From positions 18,962,501-19,026,500 of the forward strand of contig NC_088787.1 of NCBI RefSeq assembly GCF_949628265.1: 64,000 bases of DNA, read 5' to 3'. The notes below the pieces were generated by a model, which ran no database searches, had not been told where the DNA came from, and saw nothing but the letters and a program-made list of their open reading frames with translations. A program made the position numbers and the translations under genes. This document shows positions 1 to 13,000 of this stretch, in pieces; position 1 is the first letter of the stretch, and every line of letters begins with the position of its first letter. Origin of the DNA: Cloeon dipterum (lineage: Eukaryota > Arthropoda > Insecta > Ephemeroptera > Baetidae).

Positions 1-562
1 AATGAGTCCAAAAACCATTGAAAATGGTAGCGAAAGGACAGTAACTGCCACACTTTAAGTATTCCTTAGTTTTGTTTACTTGCTTTGGCCCACGCCCCTA
101 ACGATTATGACCGCCTGGGTTTAATAAAGAATCTTTTAAAGCCAAATGCAATTCTAAATATAAATCACTTTCCTTGATGAAATTATGTATCTCAATACAA
201 TTAATTCAATTTTCGAAGAAGAGCATCAAGGAAAAGGCAGACGAGTAGTCAATTTTTCAAATATTTCACCATTCATTCCATGCAGCAAAGATTTCCAATT
301 ATATTTTTAAGGTTTGTGAATCGCAATTGCAGGGGAAACTCTGTCTTAGAACCGAATGTGAGTCATTTGTTTCCAGTAATTTCATAATAAAACCTTAACC
401 AATATCAAGGCTACAAAATTGTTTTTTTCATTCCAATGAATAGTTATTTTGAAATTAAATTGATAATTTAGAAATCGTTTTAATTATCAACAAGTATGAT
501 GCTCTCCCAAATGTCACAAGTTGTTGTTGTGACCAAACAATTTTTACTAGGTCAAAAATTAC
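1..562. other. Importin-5 intron or downstream flank, no exon seen
   Basis: AT-rich DNA on the 3' side of the fifth importin-5 coding exon. That exon ends with a consensus donor in phase 2, so the next exon must lie to the left. I looked on the minus strand for an in-phase exon continuing the HEAT-repeat protein and found none. This is best read as part of a large intron cut by the window edge. Confidence 0.6.
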
Positions 563-2092
563 CTGTCATTGTCGTCATCTAAAATCTCATCCGCAACACT
601 CCATTCAAGGTCTTCATCCAAGTCTGTCATCATGAGCAGAACTTGCGGAACAAGCACTGGTATGTATTTTCCTCCAACCTTTCTGAGCATCGCAGGCGCG
701 GTTTCAGACAAGGTGACAATCACTTCAAGAGCTAGGTGTCTCCAAGCATCTTCTGCATTTGTGTCCGCAACCACCTAATTTAAAAAAAAAAATACTAGCT
801 TAGTCAAACTTCAGATCAGAGGTAAAATATTTTACCTTCATGCTGATTTCTACAATGGGCTCCAGCTGAGAGCGAAGGAATTTAGGAGTGTTTTCTGCCA
901 ATTCGATCAAGCATTTGAGCAAGGTGTCATCGTCAGCTTTCTGTATGTTTTCAACCAGAGTGGCCATCATGTGTGGCAGCAGGGTTTCCATATGTTTTAG
1001 AATTGGCATTTCTTTATCATGGATGAGAACGAACGCAGACGCAGCTCGGAAAGCCTCAAACCTGACTGAGTAGTTTGGTGTGTCCAACAAGGACTGTTGG
1101 AGCATCTGCTTAATAAGGTCCAAATAATTTGCTTGCTGGTTGCCAAAGACACCAGGAACCAAACTGGAATCACAGTAGGAATAAAATATTGTCTTTAAGT
1201 CACGCGTTCAATGGCCTACGTAAACATTCGTAGCGCGCTCTCCTTAAGTGCTGGTATTGGTGAGTTAGCACACTCGAAAAGGAACCTGAGGAAATCTGGC
1301 CACTGGTTGTTTCCATCTTCATCAACCATATTCCTGGCAACCTCAGCCACGACATCGCAGACCTTCCTACGCAGGCCATCAGGCTGGTCCCTCTGCACTA
1401 AAAGCAGGATCTGCTCCTTCAGCTGCCCTTGCTGCTCAGGCGTCAGCTGTTGGTGAAAAATAAAATCGTTCACATTGGACAAGGGTCAAGAGGCTAGCTG
1501 TGAAAGTCACCTTGGGGTAGAAGTCCATGAACTCAGAGGCGAAGAGCCGGCGTAGGAGGACGGCGGCCATCTGCCGCATTTCCTCGCTGAGGGCATCATT
1601 CAGGGTGGAATTGAGCAGAAGCGTCACCCTGGACTCAATCGGCACGTTGTTGTACGTTTCCTGTGCGAACACGAGGGTAGAGCAATGAATCACGCTGTTT
1701 GAAATGCGCCGCACGCACATGCAGCGCACGCCGTCGTCCGACCCGGACACGCGAGTCAATGACCAGGGTCAAGGTGGCGTCAAGAATTTGAATCACGGCC
1801 TCTCATTCATGCAGTTCGTGGTTCGGGGGTGCGGGGGCTGTGTAAGGACTAGCAAAGGGTCGCCCATGCTGTCAGACCGACCACACCATGTTGGTCATGC
1901 CGACGTGTATGTACGCCCATTTTAAACGTTGGATTGCCGATGAAAGAAAAGGTTACCGGTCTCGGTTATGGTCGAAAATTCGAGTGCGGTTATCAAATTT
2001 GCTAAACATACCTCGGCCTGTGAGCGTAGCTCATTATCTGTGCTGAGAAGTGAAGTTAAAAGCTGACAAAATTGCTCTTGCCCGTCAGCCAT
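563..2092 (-). CDS. IPO5: Importin-5 (karyopherin beta-3/RanBP5), 5' part only
   Basis: Nuclear import receptor of the importin-beta family. It binds cargo such as ribosomal proteins and histones and is released by RanGTP in the nucleus. Coding exons on the minus strand: 2092-2012, 1660-1511, 1446-1220, 1163-836 and 774-563, all with GT-AG borders and matching phases (0, 0, 2, 0, then open in phase 2). They give about 332 residues of a family usually near 1,100, so the 3' two-thirds is outside the window. Recognisable family stretches are [10 protein letters not shown] and [10 protein letters not shown] (HEAT repeat 1), [18 protein letters not shown], and [19 protein letters not shown] followed by the acidic DLDEDLEW loop. 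The start follows the pattern MADGQEQF; the open frame extends upstream, but the family begins near here. Truncation is by the window only. Symbol by homology to the human family. Confidence 0.93.
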
Positions 2093-5000
2093 GTTGCTAA
2101 CTCGCTCGGTCGCTCGCACGCAGCAAAAGCTCAAAGACCGCGAATGAGGAAGGAGTCGCCTGCCGCTGCTCAACTATTTTCCTTTTCTTTTTGAGTAATA
2201 GCTTGCCCGCGATAACGTGATTTGTTTTGCTACCGTATGATGGCACTGCTTTGATAGGAATTTGATATTTTTCGTCACAGAAGAAAAATTGAGCGATAGA
2301 AAATTTATTATTACATACCTTTATTATTTGTAAAATATTTATTTGGTAACAATCGCAATTTTGAAAATCTAAAACAATTTGTTCTGTTAATAAAATGTAC
2401 TGTTAACAATAAAAGGCTTAAAGAGGAATGATACACTGCAAAAGCCTGGAAAATGCTTTGTTGCCAATGCATATTAAACTCATCCCTTAGGATTCAGTTA
2501 AAGCCTGAATTGACCTAAAAGGAGCACTGTATTTGTTCGAGAAAATTGGCTGGAAAGTTACCGTGCTTTTCAAATGGTAATGGCTGTCTCCTTACTTGAA
2601 ATCCGATTTAATTTCAAAACCAAGAGTTTCCCCAATTAAGTGGCATACACCGTTGAACAGATCTCGACGAGAGGAACCGGAATATGCCAAGAAAATATGT
2701 TCGAGCACTGTAAATTTTGGAGAAAATTGGCAAAATTTATATTTTTATTGTAGGGAGTTCCTTTTTTATTATTATTGCAAATTGTTGAACAAATTGTTTA
2801 TCGATCAATTGATTATGGCATCCAATAATTCAAATAAATTTCAATTGTTGCCCACAGTATCATTCCACTTTAAAAGATATGCATCTCCACTATGACCTCT
2901 CTCAGTATCTCATCTCCATGTGGTGCAGTTTATAAAATAATCTGACGTTCTTTGGATTCGTCTCGAACAAATTTGATCTCCTAAATCGAGGTCCTAAAAG
3001 CCACACACCTCTGTTAATTTTGGTTTCTAATTAAAATTTTGGAAATTGAGCTCAGGAATTTGGAATTTTTCAAAAAAAAATGTGCTTATAACTTGTCCAT
3101 ATATTACACAACATGTATGTGTGAACTAGTGATGCTATTTTTTTGTTTGCGAGAAATGATAACCACTTCAAACCTGAAAAAAAAACGATTTTTTTACCCT
3201 TTTTAGTTTTGAAGATTTGCCAACTCCAAATCTCGGATTCTAACTTTCTAACCATCAAAATTTCTAAAACTGTAAACCATTGGACTCGTCTCAACCTCCT
3301 CTGAATTTCTTGAAAAATATTAGACAAATCGAGAAAATAATGCAAGCAGTGTCTTTTTTGTGAAGAAATTTTTGGTTTGTAGCAAATTATATGAGGAAAC
3401 GATTTGTCTGTTTTAAAGAGCTGTGTATGATGCTAAAAATATTCATGCAATCAAAATAGATTAAGACACCGTAGCAAAAAATTCCGGATTTTCATCCTCT
3501 TCACTTTCAAACGTTTAAACAGATAAAGCAATTAAAAAAATAGGAAGCACCACAATGAAAAGCGGCAAGGTAGGAGTAATTTGGCATGCAAGGTCCAGAA
3601 ACGAGAAGCAGGTGCGTTCCCCATGGCTGCCTCCGGCAGGCCCGCCGCCCCTTCCGCCGCCTCCACGCTTGGTTGCTGCACCCCTCCCCCAACGCCGGTC
3701 TCTTGCCTCTTTCTTGCTGCTGCCGACGCACGCCGCCTCACCGAAAGCATCGCGTTTCTTTCTGCAGAGACTCCAGTCCAGCAAAGTGTGTATTGGTGAT
3801 CAAAAGGAGCCGCTCACTCTCTGTGCTGAAAGTGATTCGCCTTAGCTGCTTCCCGAGCTGCTAGCAAATTATCGCTGCTTCTTGACTACCCGTATTTTGT
3901 TTGCTCCCAAACAAAAGGGTTTGCCGGTGATTCAACGCGTAAGTAATTAATGAAAACTGCAAATTCACAGGGAACCTTGGATAATATTTTTGTTTTAATG
4001 GTAGCGTATTTTAAAAATTGTTTAATTCAAATGCAAAAGGTTTATCTGTGAAAGATTTAAAAGTTCTGTAATAATCTAATAAAATAGGGTAAATCATGTA
4101 AAAGTTTTACATTTTTGGAAATTTTAATCGAAAAGTATTAGTAAAAAGGTCCAAATTTTGTAGCGTTACAAAATTTTGATCTAGATAGTTTAATTAAATT
4201 TGTAAATAAAACGGTCTTTTGCTGGAATTGTTTATTTATATTTTTATTTTTGAAATAAATACACCATGGGAAAAACATAATTCAATTAAATCAACTCCAC
4301 AGAGTATTTTTAACACACAAATATAAGTAAAATAAACTTCTACAAACTGCAGGGTAGAATCAAAACATTTTGTGCGTGTCTACTCTGAATAATACCACTT
4401 AACTTTTCTGGTTGACGCTCCGTTTGCCTTTGCGTGGATGATAATCTGGTTGAAAATCGCGGAAAGACAGACGCATTGCGTGAGGAGTCTATTGTGCGTT
4501 TAATTTAATACTGTCGTGAGGGAGCGGGACAATGACGTGTTGTTCACAATTAAAGCGTGAATCACGGTGAAACATAAAAAAGACAAAATTTTACTCCACA
4601 ATACACTGTTGCGTCTTTTCCGTTTTTTCATCTTTTCTTGACCTATTTTTTCAGGCCGAATAATATCCCACTTGCCATTTTTTTTCAATTAATCTCCCGC
4701 TACCTACTACATTAAATCTTCCTCAGCCTCAGATGTTTGTTTGAAATACTCATTTTTGAAGAAATTAACCTCTTGGAATGGAAAGTGTAAGATTTAAATG
4801 TGTGAATGTTGATTGCGTTGAAGATTGCAATCGCATCACAATGAAAGGAGGTGCAAAATAATCTTAGAAGACCATCTCCAGTTTGTCAACTTTCTAAAAG
4901 AAAAAAGGCTGAATTGTGTCCCAGGATCATTTCTGCCTTTTGTCAACTTATTTCTCCTCACTTGTAGACAAGAATGCGCAATAGTAGTAAATTCTCAGCA

Positions 5001-7067
5001 GTTAAAACAATAATTGTGATATAATTGTCAGCTCTTTCAACACAAACGTACAAGAAATTTAGTAATAAAACTAAATTTGACGTCTAGCACGTTTGTATTT
5101 ACCCTTTTTTGTGCGAATGCAGTTTTTTTTAGATCCGATCCTTATAAAGATTTTTTTGCAAAATTCGAATGTTAATTACCTTCTCTGCAAACAACCGCAT
5201 GTCTCTCGAACATGTGGTTTCCATACCTTTTACCATTTTCTTTTGAAACAAAATATCATGTGCGGTACTTTAAGATCTTTACGCGTTCCTATACTTTGGC
5301 AGTGCGAGTTTCTTAAATTTATTTTAATGATTAAAAAAGCAGTACGAAAGTAATAATTTTCATTACATTGCATGAGAAAAATCTCGCTCGCAAAAGGGAA
5401 TGGCGCCGTGAAATTTGAACTTATTCAATATGTTAAATAATAATCATTTGACTACAATCAGATCTATTAAAACGATGAGACGAATGCAAACTGACGAAAT
5501 TGCAACTTACCCAGCTATTTAAGCGCTCGGAAGGACAAGAAATTTTGTTATAGTAGTTCATCGAGCGTAAAATCTGTTGCACACAGTGACGGAGAAATCG
5601 AAATCTATAGAGGCTTGAAAAAGGTGGAAATTCACGTGAGAACGGAAAATGCATCCCAGCAGGAACCCCAGCGTTCATAAAAACACCCCTCATTCAAATT
5701 GCCGGCCAAACGAGGGGGAACGCTAATGCGTGGTGGAGCGGCTGGCTATCAAATAAGTCGCGACGCATATTAATTTCCGATTTTCAAAGTGGGGTCCTCC
5801 CACAACACGGGCGTGTTTTGTTAGCTTTGCGCTGTACAACTCAATAGCAGTGTAAATAAAAATTCGAATCGCCGAAAGCAATGGAGCACAAATTCGCGTT
5901 CACTTTTTGCGTGCGAGGGAAAGGGTTTGAATATTTAATGCGAAGGAAATGTTTACCATCGCGATCGTGCTTAATTCCGAGAGTAAAGCGAGACTCCTGT
6001 TATTCGCTTCGGGCCTTGAGGGATCTTAATTTATGAAAACAAGCGTATTGAATTTAAATTAACAAGGTTGCTTTCGGGACGAATACGAAGAACGCACTTG
6101 GTCTTCTTCTCTCATTACCCACGCTAGTCACTTCCTACATCCACTCATTGCCAATTACATCAAACTTGCACGCTGCAGCAAAAATGAGTCAAGTCGTCGT
6201 GTTGCCGGGCTGCCTTTCCACGATTGCAAGTCGCACATTTTGTCACGCGCTGAAAGACAATGGTTCCGAGCTGGTTCCGACTTCACAGCTTCACGCTTTT
6301 CCTCTGCTTGAATTTTTCTCAATTCAAAGGGTTATTATCCAATGCTTGTTCTGAAGTTGCACATTTGGTCATTACGATATGGAATAAAAAGCGCGAGAAC
6401 TCTCTTGTTAACAGATTTTGTGTTATGCAGATTGAATTGCGAAAAAAATAAAAACTAGTGATTTTAACAGAAATTAAAAAAAGGTATTCTGGTTTTCCAA
6501 GTAACTAAAACAATAATTTACAGTTTATATTGACAAAAGAGATCATATATTTGCCATTTTAGCCTTAGATTTAGTGTCTCATTTTATTCATTAAAACTTT
6601 AAACAATGGTAATTATTTAATCATCATCGGCTTCGATAAAAATGATTTAGCTTAAAAGTAATTTAAATTAATGACAAAACGAAATTAATTTTTCTTATTA
6701 TCCTGGATGCAAATATTTTGGGTTGATCTAGATTGAATTTTTGCTTCAGGGAGCGATCAGAACGATTGAGAATGATCTTTTAAGTAGTAGAGAGTAGCTT
6801 AAAAATTTTAATGGTCCATCAAGCACAATAAAATATGAAACTTGACAATAAATATATTTTTTTCCTGCTGGTTTTGCTTGTAACAAAATCCGGAAGAATG
6901 CCCACAAATAAAAATTTTCACTGAAATAAAATGAATTTTCTTTTTCAAATAAAAAATAAAAAATGTTCGTTCAATTTATACTGGTATTGTTCCAGATTGG
7001 CCACTCTTTCCACGATGACGTGAGTGTCCGTTGAGAGCTGCGGTCGACGCGCTGGTGAAAAATCGCA
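2093..7067. other. Intergenic spacer between importin-5 and the cadherin
   Basis: About 5 kb, mostly AT-rich, without a convincing coding gene. Open frames are short, low in complexity and overlap on both strands. The importin promoter must lie just above 2092. A GC-rich patch at 3600-3938 is listed separately. CpG-richer stretches near 5700-6350 have no recognisable protein and may be regulatory. Confidence 0.6.
3600..3938 (+). other. GC-rich patch, possible non-coding 5' exon of the cadherin
   Basis: The only strongly GC-rich stretch upstream of the cadherin. It ends at 3938 with the donor-like sequence GTAAGTAATT. A candidate acceptor (ATTGTTCCAG) ends at 6995, about 70 bp before the cadherin start codon, so a 5' UTR exon here joined to one at 6996 is possible. 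Short open frames in all frames are proline-, alanine- or arginine-rich and look like composition artefacts. Nothing in the sequence proves transcription. It could instead be a CpG-island promoter or enhancer. Confidence 0.25.
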
Positions 7068-10000
7068 ATGCAGAGTATTTCGTTACTGTGGTATCTGCTG
7101 CACGTTCTAGTTCACCTGGCCAACTCACAAGGTAAGCTGATACCACTTGGTTGGTGCAATCGAGGCCTCCCTATCCCTTGACTTGCCCGATAGTGTGATA
7201 GTTTCATTCAAAATGCCCTGCTCTTAGGAAAGTGCAATACTCTTTACTTCGCGATCGGATTATTTGTTTCTCAACGAGAAATTCGATATGCATGCAGAGT
7301 TGCGATGATCTAACTGTAAATCCGGCTTCAGAGGAAATTATATTATTGTTGTTCTCTGGGGGTTTTCAAACCGCACTTTGCGCGTTTTAATGCAAAATTT
7401 TCTGCATGATCGCCAGCGTGAAAAAGGAACCCGCTGAGAACTCTCACAAATATTTGTCTGAATTTGTTTTGGTTGCATATTGCAGAGATTTTTGAACCTA
7501 GTCTCTTTCACACGCTCGCTGAAATGGAAAACTGTTAATTGGACGTTGACACTACCGTTGTAGAATTTAGTTTTTTTGCAGGAAGAGCGAATCCTCCTTC
7601 TCTGTCAACTGAATATTAATTTCATACGTCCCAGAATCAGCTGAAGAGCAGCTTGCTGGCTATGGCGGCGCGGCGTGAAAGTTGTTTTTGTGTGTGCTTC
7701 AGTAATTATGTGGCGTACAAAGCCAGAGTGCTGGAAACAATATGCAAAAGAGAGCTGCCTCGATACAAATGAAACCCGCGAAGAGCATGTAATTCTACGA
7801 ATTTCTCTCAGCAACTTAATGTATCGAATTATTCAGTGCGCAGAAGGTTGATTTAATCACGAAACGCTGCTGGCCATTGTATATTATTTGCAGTTTGAGT
7901 TCAAACTGAAACAGTGTCAATCGCATCGTCTCGGATAAAATTGATCAATCAAACCGCGAGTGGCACGCTCTCGGTCGGATTAAGGTCGTGTTTCCCACAA
8001 ATTACACAAGTGGTGCAAAAAGAACAGTAGACGACTTTTTGCTTCGATTTTCTCTGTCTATTTCACTCACTCGCATAGACCTTTTCGTTCCGCCAATGTT
8101 GCGAAGTCGTTCTGGAACGCATTATTTGCATCTGATCGCCTTGAAATTAGCACACAATGAGTGGCACAGCCCAGAAAATTTGCTTTTAGGAAAGGATCAA
8201 TATATAAATTCAAATTATTTTCTGACTTAAATCAAGGACCAGAGAGAGGGACGCTTTGTCTATCCTGCGTTGTATGAACTTAATTACATTTTTCTTGAGG
8301 AATTCTAATGAGGTCCTTTTTAATAATACATGAAATGTCGGACTTTTGTACTTCCTCAATTTGATGTACAAAAAATAAACTTATAATCAGTTTTATTTAT
8401 TTTTCATTAGAACAAATTTTCACTTGAGTTTGCTGAAATCAACAAGGATGTCTTTGTTATTCATTTACCTCTCAAGAATTTTTTTATTAGCTTTCAAACA
8501 GCGCATGTGCTGCTTAATTCATTTTATTATTAAGCTTTAGCTTTTAGCATGTGCAAGTCTGTAAAATCCAAACCGCAATACAAGATGCAAACAAAATAAT
8601 TCAGGAAGGCGCTAATTATTTCTACACGCTCGGAAAAGTGCATTTCTAGAAATCCTCCATTGGATTTATTGTATAAATGATTACATTAACAAGTTTCACG
8701 CTCTGCAGATGAAAACCTAAAGAAATAAAAAATACAGCAAGACTTCTTGCTTTTCCTGATTACCATCGGTTGCAATTATTTGCAACAGTTCATCCGCGCA
8801 CGCAGCTGACGATCTTAATTCGCAAGTCACTCTGGAATCTTTCACTTTCACCATCTTTATATCGCGTCCAATTTGAGCGGAATTTGAGTGAAACAAAAGG
8901 CTCGGGGCAGATCTGAAAAGCAAAAAGTGACGCCGCGAAGGTGAGAGTACAGGAAACCACCTTTCTATTAGTGAAGAAGATTAAGTACCTGGCGCACTAA
9001 TTCACCGTAATGACTGTCGGAAAGTGAATATTAACCAGAGAGAACCTCGACCGCTACGCCTATTAAAAGAGCCAATTTGCAGCTGCTCCATGAAATTTTG
9101 ATACCGATTATTAGCCTAGATCGGCGTGATTAATCACTGTGAATTTCCTTTTCGCGAAAACCGTGAGACGCGTGATCCACGCCACAGCAGCTCGATTGAT
9201 ATCATTGACCTCTCTTCTTCTGAAGAATGCCTTTTGTATTTCGAATCGAGCCGAACACACAGAATTGAACGAGCATCCCGAATGGGCGCATGCATAATGA
9301 AGTCTGCTCGAGGAAAGACAAAGGAGTCAGTTACAAAACAGAGGAGCGCGGCAGTGTGTGCTCCAGGGACTCAAATGCATGTGTGCACGGCACGGGTCAC
9401 AGCCTGATGGCGAGACGGTCATGCAGCCGCACAGCACCCAAAACTTCCAACACACTGCGGCTTTATTCCTTCAATTCGTATAGGTGCACCTTCCAAAGTC
9501 TTTGTTATAAGCGCGTCAACCAAACGGAATCTTCATTTAGAAATGAAGTCTGAACTAATTAGTTTTTCACCAGATGTCATAATTGATTTGAGACTTTCCA
9601 AAAAGTTAGGAGTTGTTTTTTTTCTGAATTCTGGACGAAATAAGAGAGATCTATATATGCTTTTGTTTTTTAATAAATCTAAAGAATTTTGAAAAGTTAT
9701 TAATAATTTTATAAATTATTATGCTAATCGAAGAAGCCGCACATTACAAGGAATATTAAGTTGTTTTTAAATAAAACCAAACAGCGTAATTCCTCGTTTT
9801 TTTCTATTTTACTATCAGGTGGAAAAAATAGCTCCCATGAAATAGAGCTTCAGATTTTAAGCCAAAATAGTTGGAATATAAATTATTGATGCTCTCGGTA
9901 ACGAGTTCTAAATGAATAAACAAAGACCGATAATTGCTCTAGCCTATTATTTTAGCAAATCCGGATAATCTTGGAAATTTCCTGACAGTAATTAAAATTA

Positions 10001-13000
10001 ATTAAAAACTTAATTTGCTAATGAATGTGATCATTTAGAAAATCCCACTTAATCAAATATGCACGTGTGAAATCTACTGATTCTGTTTGGAAATGCAGCA
10101 ACTCATTCATTGTTTGCTAATTGATATAAAATAACAGAGGTGCACCACGAGTTGTACCGCTTGTAAAATTACACGTTGTTTGATTTTTCGGCTCTCGTCG
10201 TCTAATTAAATCATAAAAGACGCGTGCGTCCGTGCAATTTATCGCTCGCCTCGCTTCTTTTCTCCGCAACCGTTTTAAAACGCTGCCTTTTGCTGCACTA
10301 TTTGCTACGTTTTGCGGCTGGAGCTGTGCACGCACTCTCAAAAACTAAAGCGCATCATTGCTAAAAAATTAAGACGGAGAAGTTTCTTTCCATTTTTATA
10401 ACAGTGCCAGGGGACTTTGATGAACAAAAGAAACATCATCAGTTGGGAATTGTAGGAACTAAGTAAATTGCACTCTCGCTAATTACATTCTTGGTTTGTG
10501 TGAAAAATCCGAGTAATTTCTTTCGGTACAGAAAATGAGTGTTTTCTCGGTGAAATTTAGAAAACAGATTCTACACCGATGTATATGAAAGCAAAACAAA
10601 AAGTAAATCAATCGAACTCATTTTCTCGAATATATGCTTTCCTTTTTGATTCCGTTCCTAAAGAGCTAACGAATGGTGATAATTGATTGTCCGCACAGCG
10701 CACAATGCTCATTTAAATCTGATGAACAGCTCGAGATGTGCACAAAGCGAGTCTTTTATGGTTTTCAACCGAAATAGGCCAATGTCGACCAAAGAGGCGA
10801 GGGATTCACTCTCGCTGCTAATAGCATAATTGTGGGAACGAGCGGAGGTATTTACCCTGCATTATCAACGTCTCATCTATAAAACACTAAGCAAGTGAAT
10901 CTCATTCTTTGTGAATCACGAGTTCAAGGCTTCCAGCAGCTAGGCTATTAATGCTTGACGCATAGCTGACGAATCATCATATTTATTTTGCTAACACTTC
11001 CTTAAGTTTAAGCAGATAACCAATAAAATACAAATTTCGTTGAAAATTGCAAAAATATTTACTGACGAACCTTGGGAGACACAAGCTGCTAAATAAATTG
11101 CAAATAAACTTTACTCCATGTCCAATAAGGAGCAAAATTTATGTATTTTTAAAGCATGAGCCAAATAAAAATATTAAGATAAGTTCAAGGTCGATCAAAA
11201 TTTGAAGAGAAGCTTTTTTAATTTTCATAATATAATTTATAAAAAGTAAAGCTTCAATAAATTGAATTGCTCCTCTAGCTGTGATTATAGCAATAGAATT
11301 TGCAATTTAATATGATTTAATTCCTTTTTTACGATAGTTATAAAATTCCATTTTGTCATTTTCAAAAAGAACTCGATTTAAAAAATCTGAATTTACTCCC
11401 AGACTTTCTCATGCAACACTAAGAAAGCTGACTGATGAGGGTTCAGAATACCCGAAACTGTCTGAACTAATCAGGGTGCAGGCATCAAAAGAAAAAAATT
11501 AAAACTTATCGGTTTATTCCGGGTTTGTTCAGAAAATTAAATTTTTCTCCAGATTTTTAATAATATCACACATTGGTTTATGTGCTGCATGAGAAAGACT
11601 TCCCCCAGTAATTGCGAGTAAATATACAGATTTATTTTGTAAAATTTAATATTTATGAAATTTTCCAACGGTGATTAGCTCGGAGTTAGGCAAAAACTTG
11701 GCTGCAAGTGCGTTAAACCTTTGAAAAGCAGGTGTGTCTCGCTTGTCGGTTGGTTTGTTCCGCTTGCATTTCCTGAAACTCGGCCGCGCAGACGGCGCTG
11801 AAAAATAATGTGTATTTCACGGCGAGCTTGCACACGCGGGAGTAGAAGTGATTTTCCTTCTTTGCACGGCGCTGCACAAGCCAGCTCGCGACGCAAACAG
11901 GAAGCATGGTTCGTAATTTTACATAGAGCCGAGTTTGATTCATTTGATTTAACGAACGCCCTCCTTTTGCTTCCCTTTTGCCTGATGTGCAGTGATGAAA
12001 TATCCACGTCTATTATAAAGTGTGGCTCTTACCTTCCGCGAGCGAGCTGACGTAATGCCCGCGAGTTCCGACTCAAATCCCGCGGCCGGTCTATCTCACA
12101 GGCACACTTATTTTATCAGCTTATTAAGTTTCATAACTCGGCCAGATAAATGCTTTCCAGGTTTTCTTGTAAATCCAACTAACCTATTTGAGGATTCAGT
12201 GTGACTGCAGGTTGGATAACTTGTGATTAGGAATATAGGGAAAGCTAACCTTTAATTACTAGCTAAACAAAAGCATTATTCGAATAATAATATGGGTGTT
12301 TCCACAAGAGATTTTACATGGCCTGCAATTCTAAAACGTTTTTGAGCACCGCGCCGTCCTTATTTTTGATGAGATATTAGAGGTGTCGAAAGTACCAAGT
12401 TGTAATGCACTTTTCTGGAAAATCGGGGTGAAATCTGTACAAACAGGCTGCTCACAAAAATAAGGATATCTCGTGTTTGAGTGATGTAAGAATATATTTG
12501 TGCTAGAAAGTGCCCATTGAAGCAGCCTGCCAATTTTAAATTAAAACCATATTTTTGGAAATATTCCAGTTTGAGTATTTTTTCATTTGATTTTTCATTT
12601 TTAAAGACATTAAAATAAATAAATAAACTAAATAAGTGTAGCATAATATGAAATGTTGCCCCAAGTGTGTGTAACATGCCTAGAAATTTTTAGCATGGTG
12701 AAACTTGCATGTAGTTTTCGAGAAACAAAGGGTCAAAGGTTGAAAAACGGGTTGTTCCTAGTTTTTGTGAAACAGTGAGAAAATCAAAAATTTTATCGTA
12801 AAACACCATCAGAACAGACAAAATCGAACCCTAGCGTCAGGGTAGCCCTCTAGCGATCGATGTCATTCAATTCCTAATTTTTGTGGCCATTTAACCGACA
12901 CCTGTGCGCTTTGTATTGATTCGATTTTTACAAGATCTGAATCTGATTGTGAGCACGCAATAATCGAGAGCTCAGAAAATATTCAATTCTACTCTTTTGA

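Noticed and set aside
3507-3864. Several overlapping proline-, arginine- and alanine-rich open frames
   Set aside because: They occur on both strands in one GC-rich patch and reflect composition, not coding.
11675-12007. 110-codon open frame on the minus strand in cadherin intron 1
   Set aside because: Overlaps other frames in a CpG-rich island. No domain, signal peptide or splice partners.
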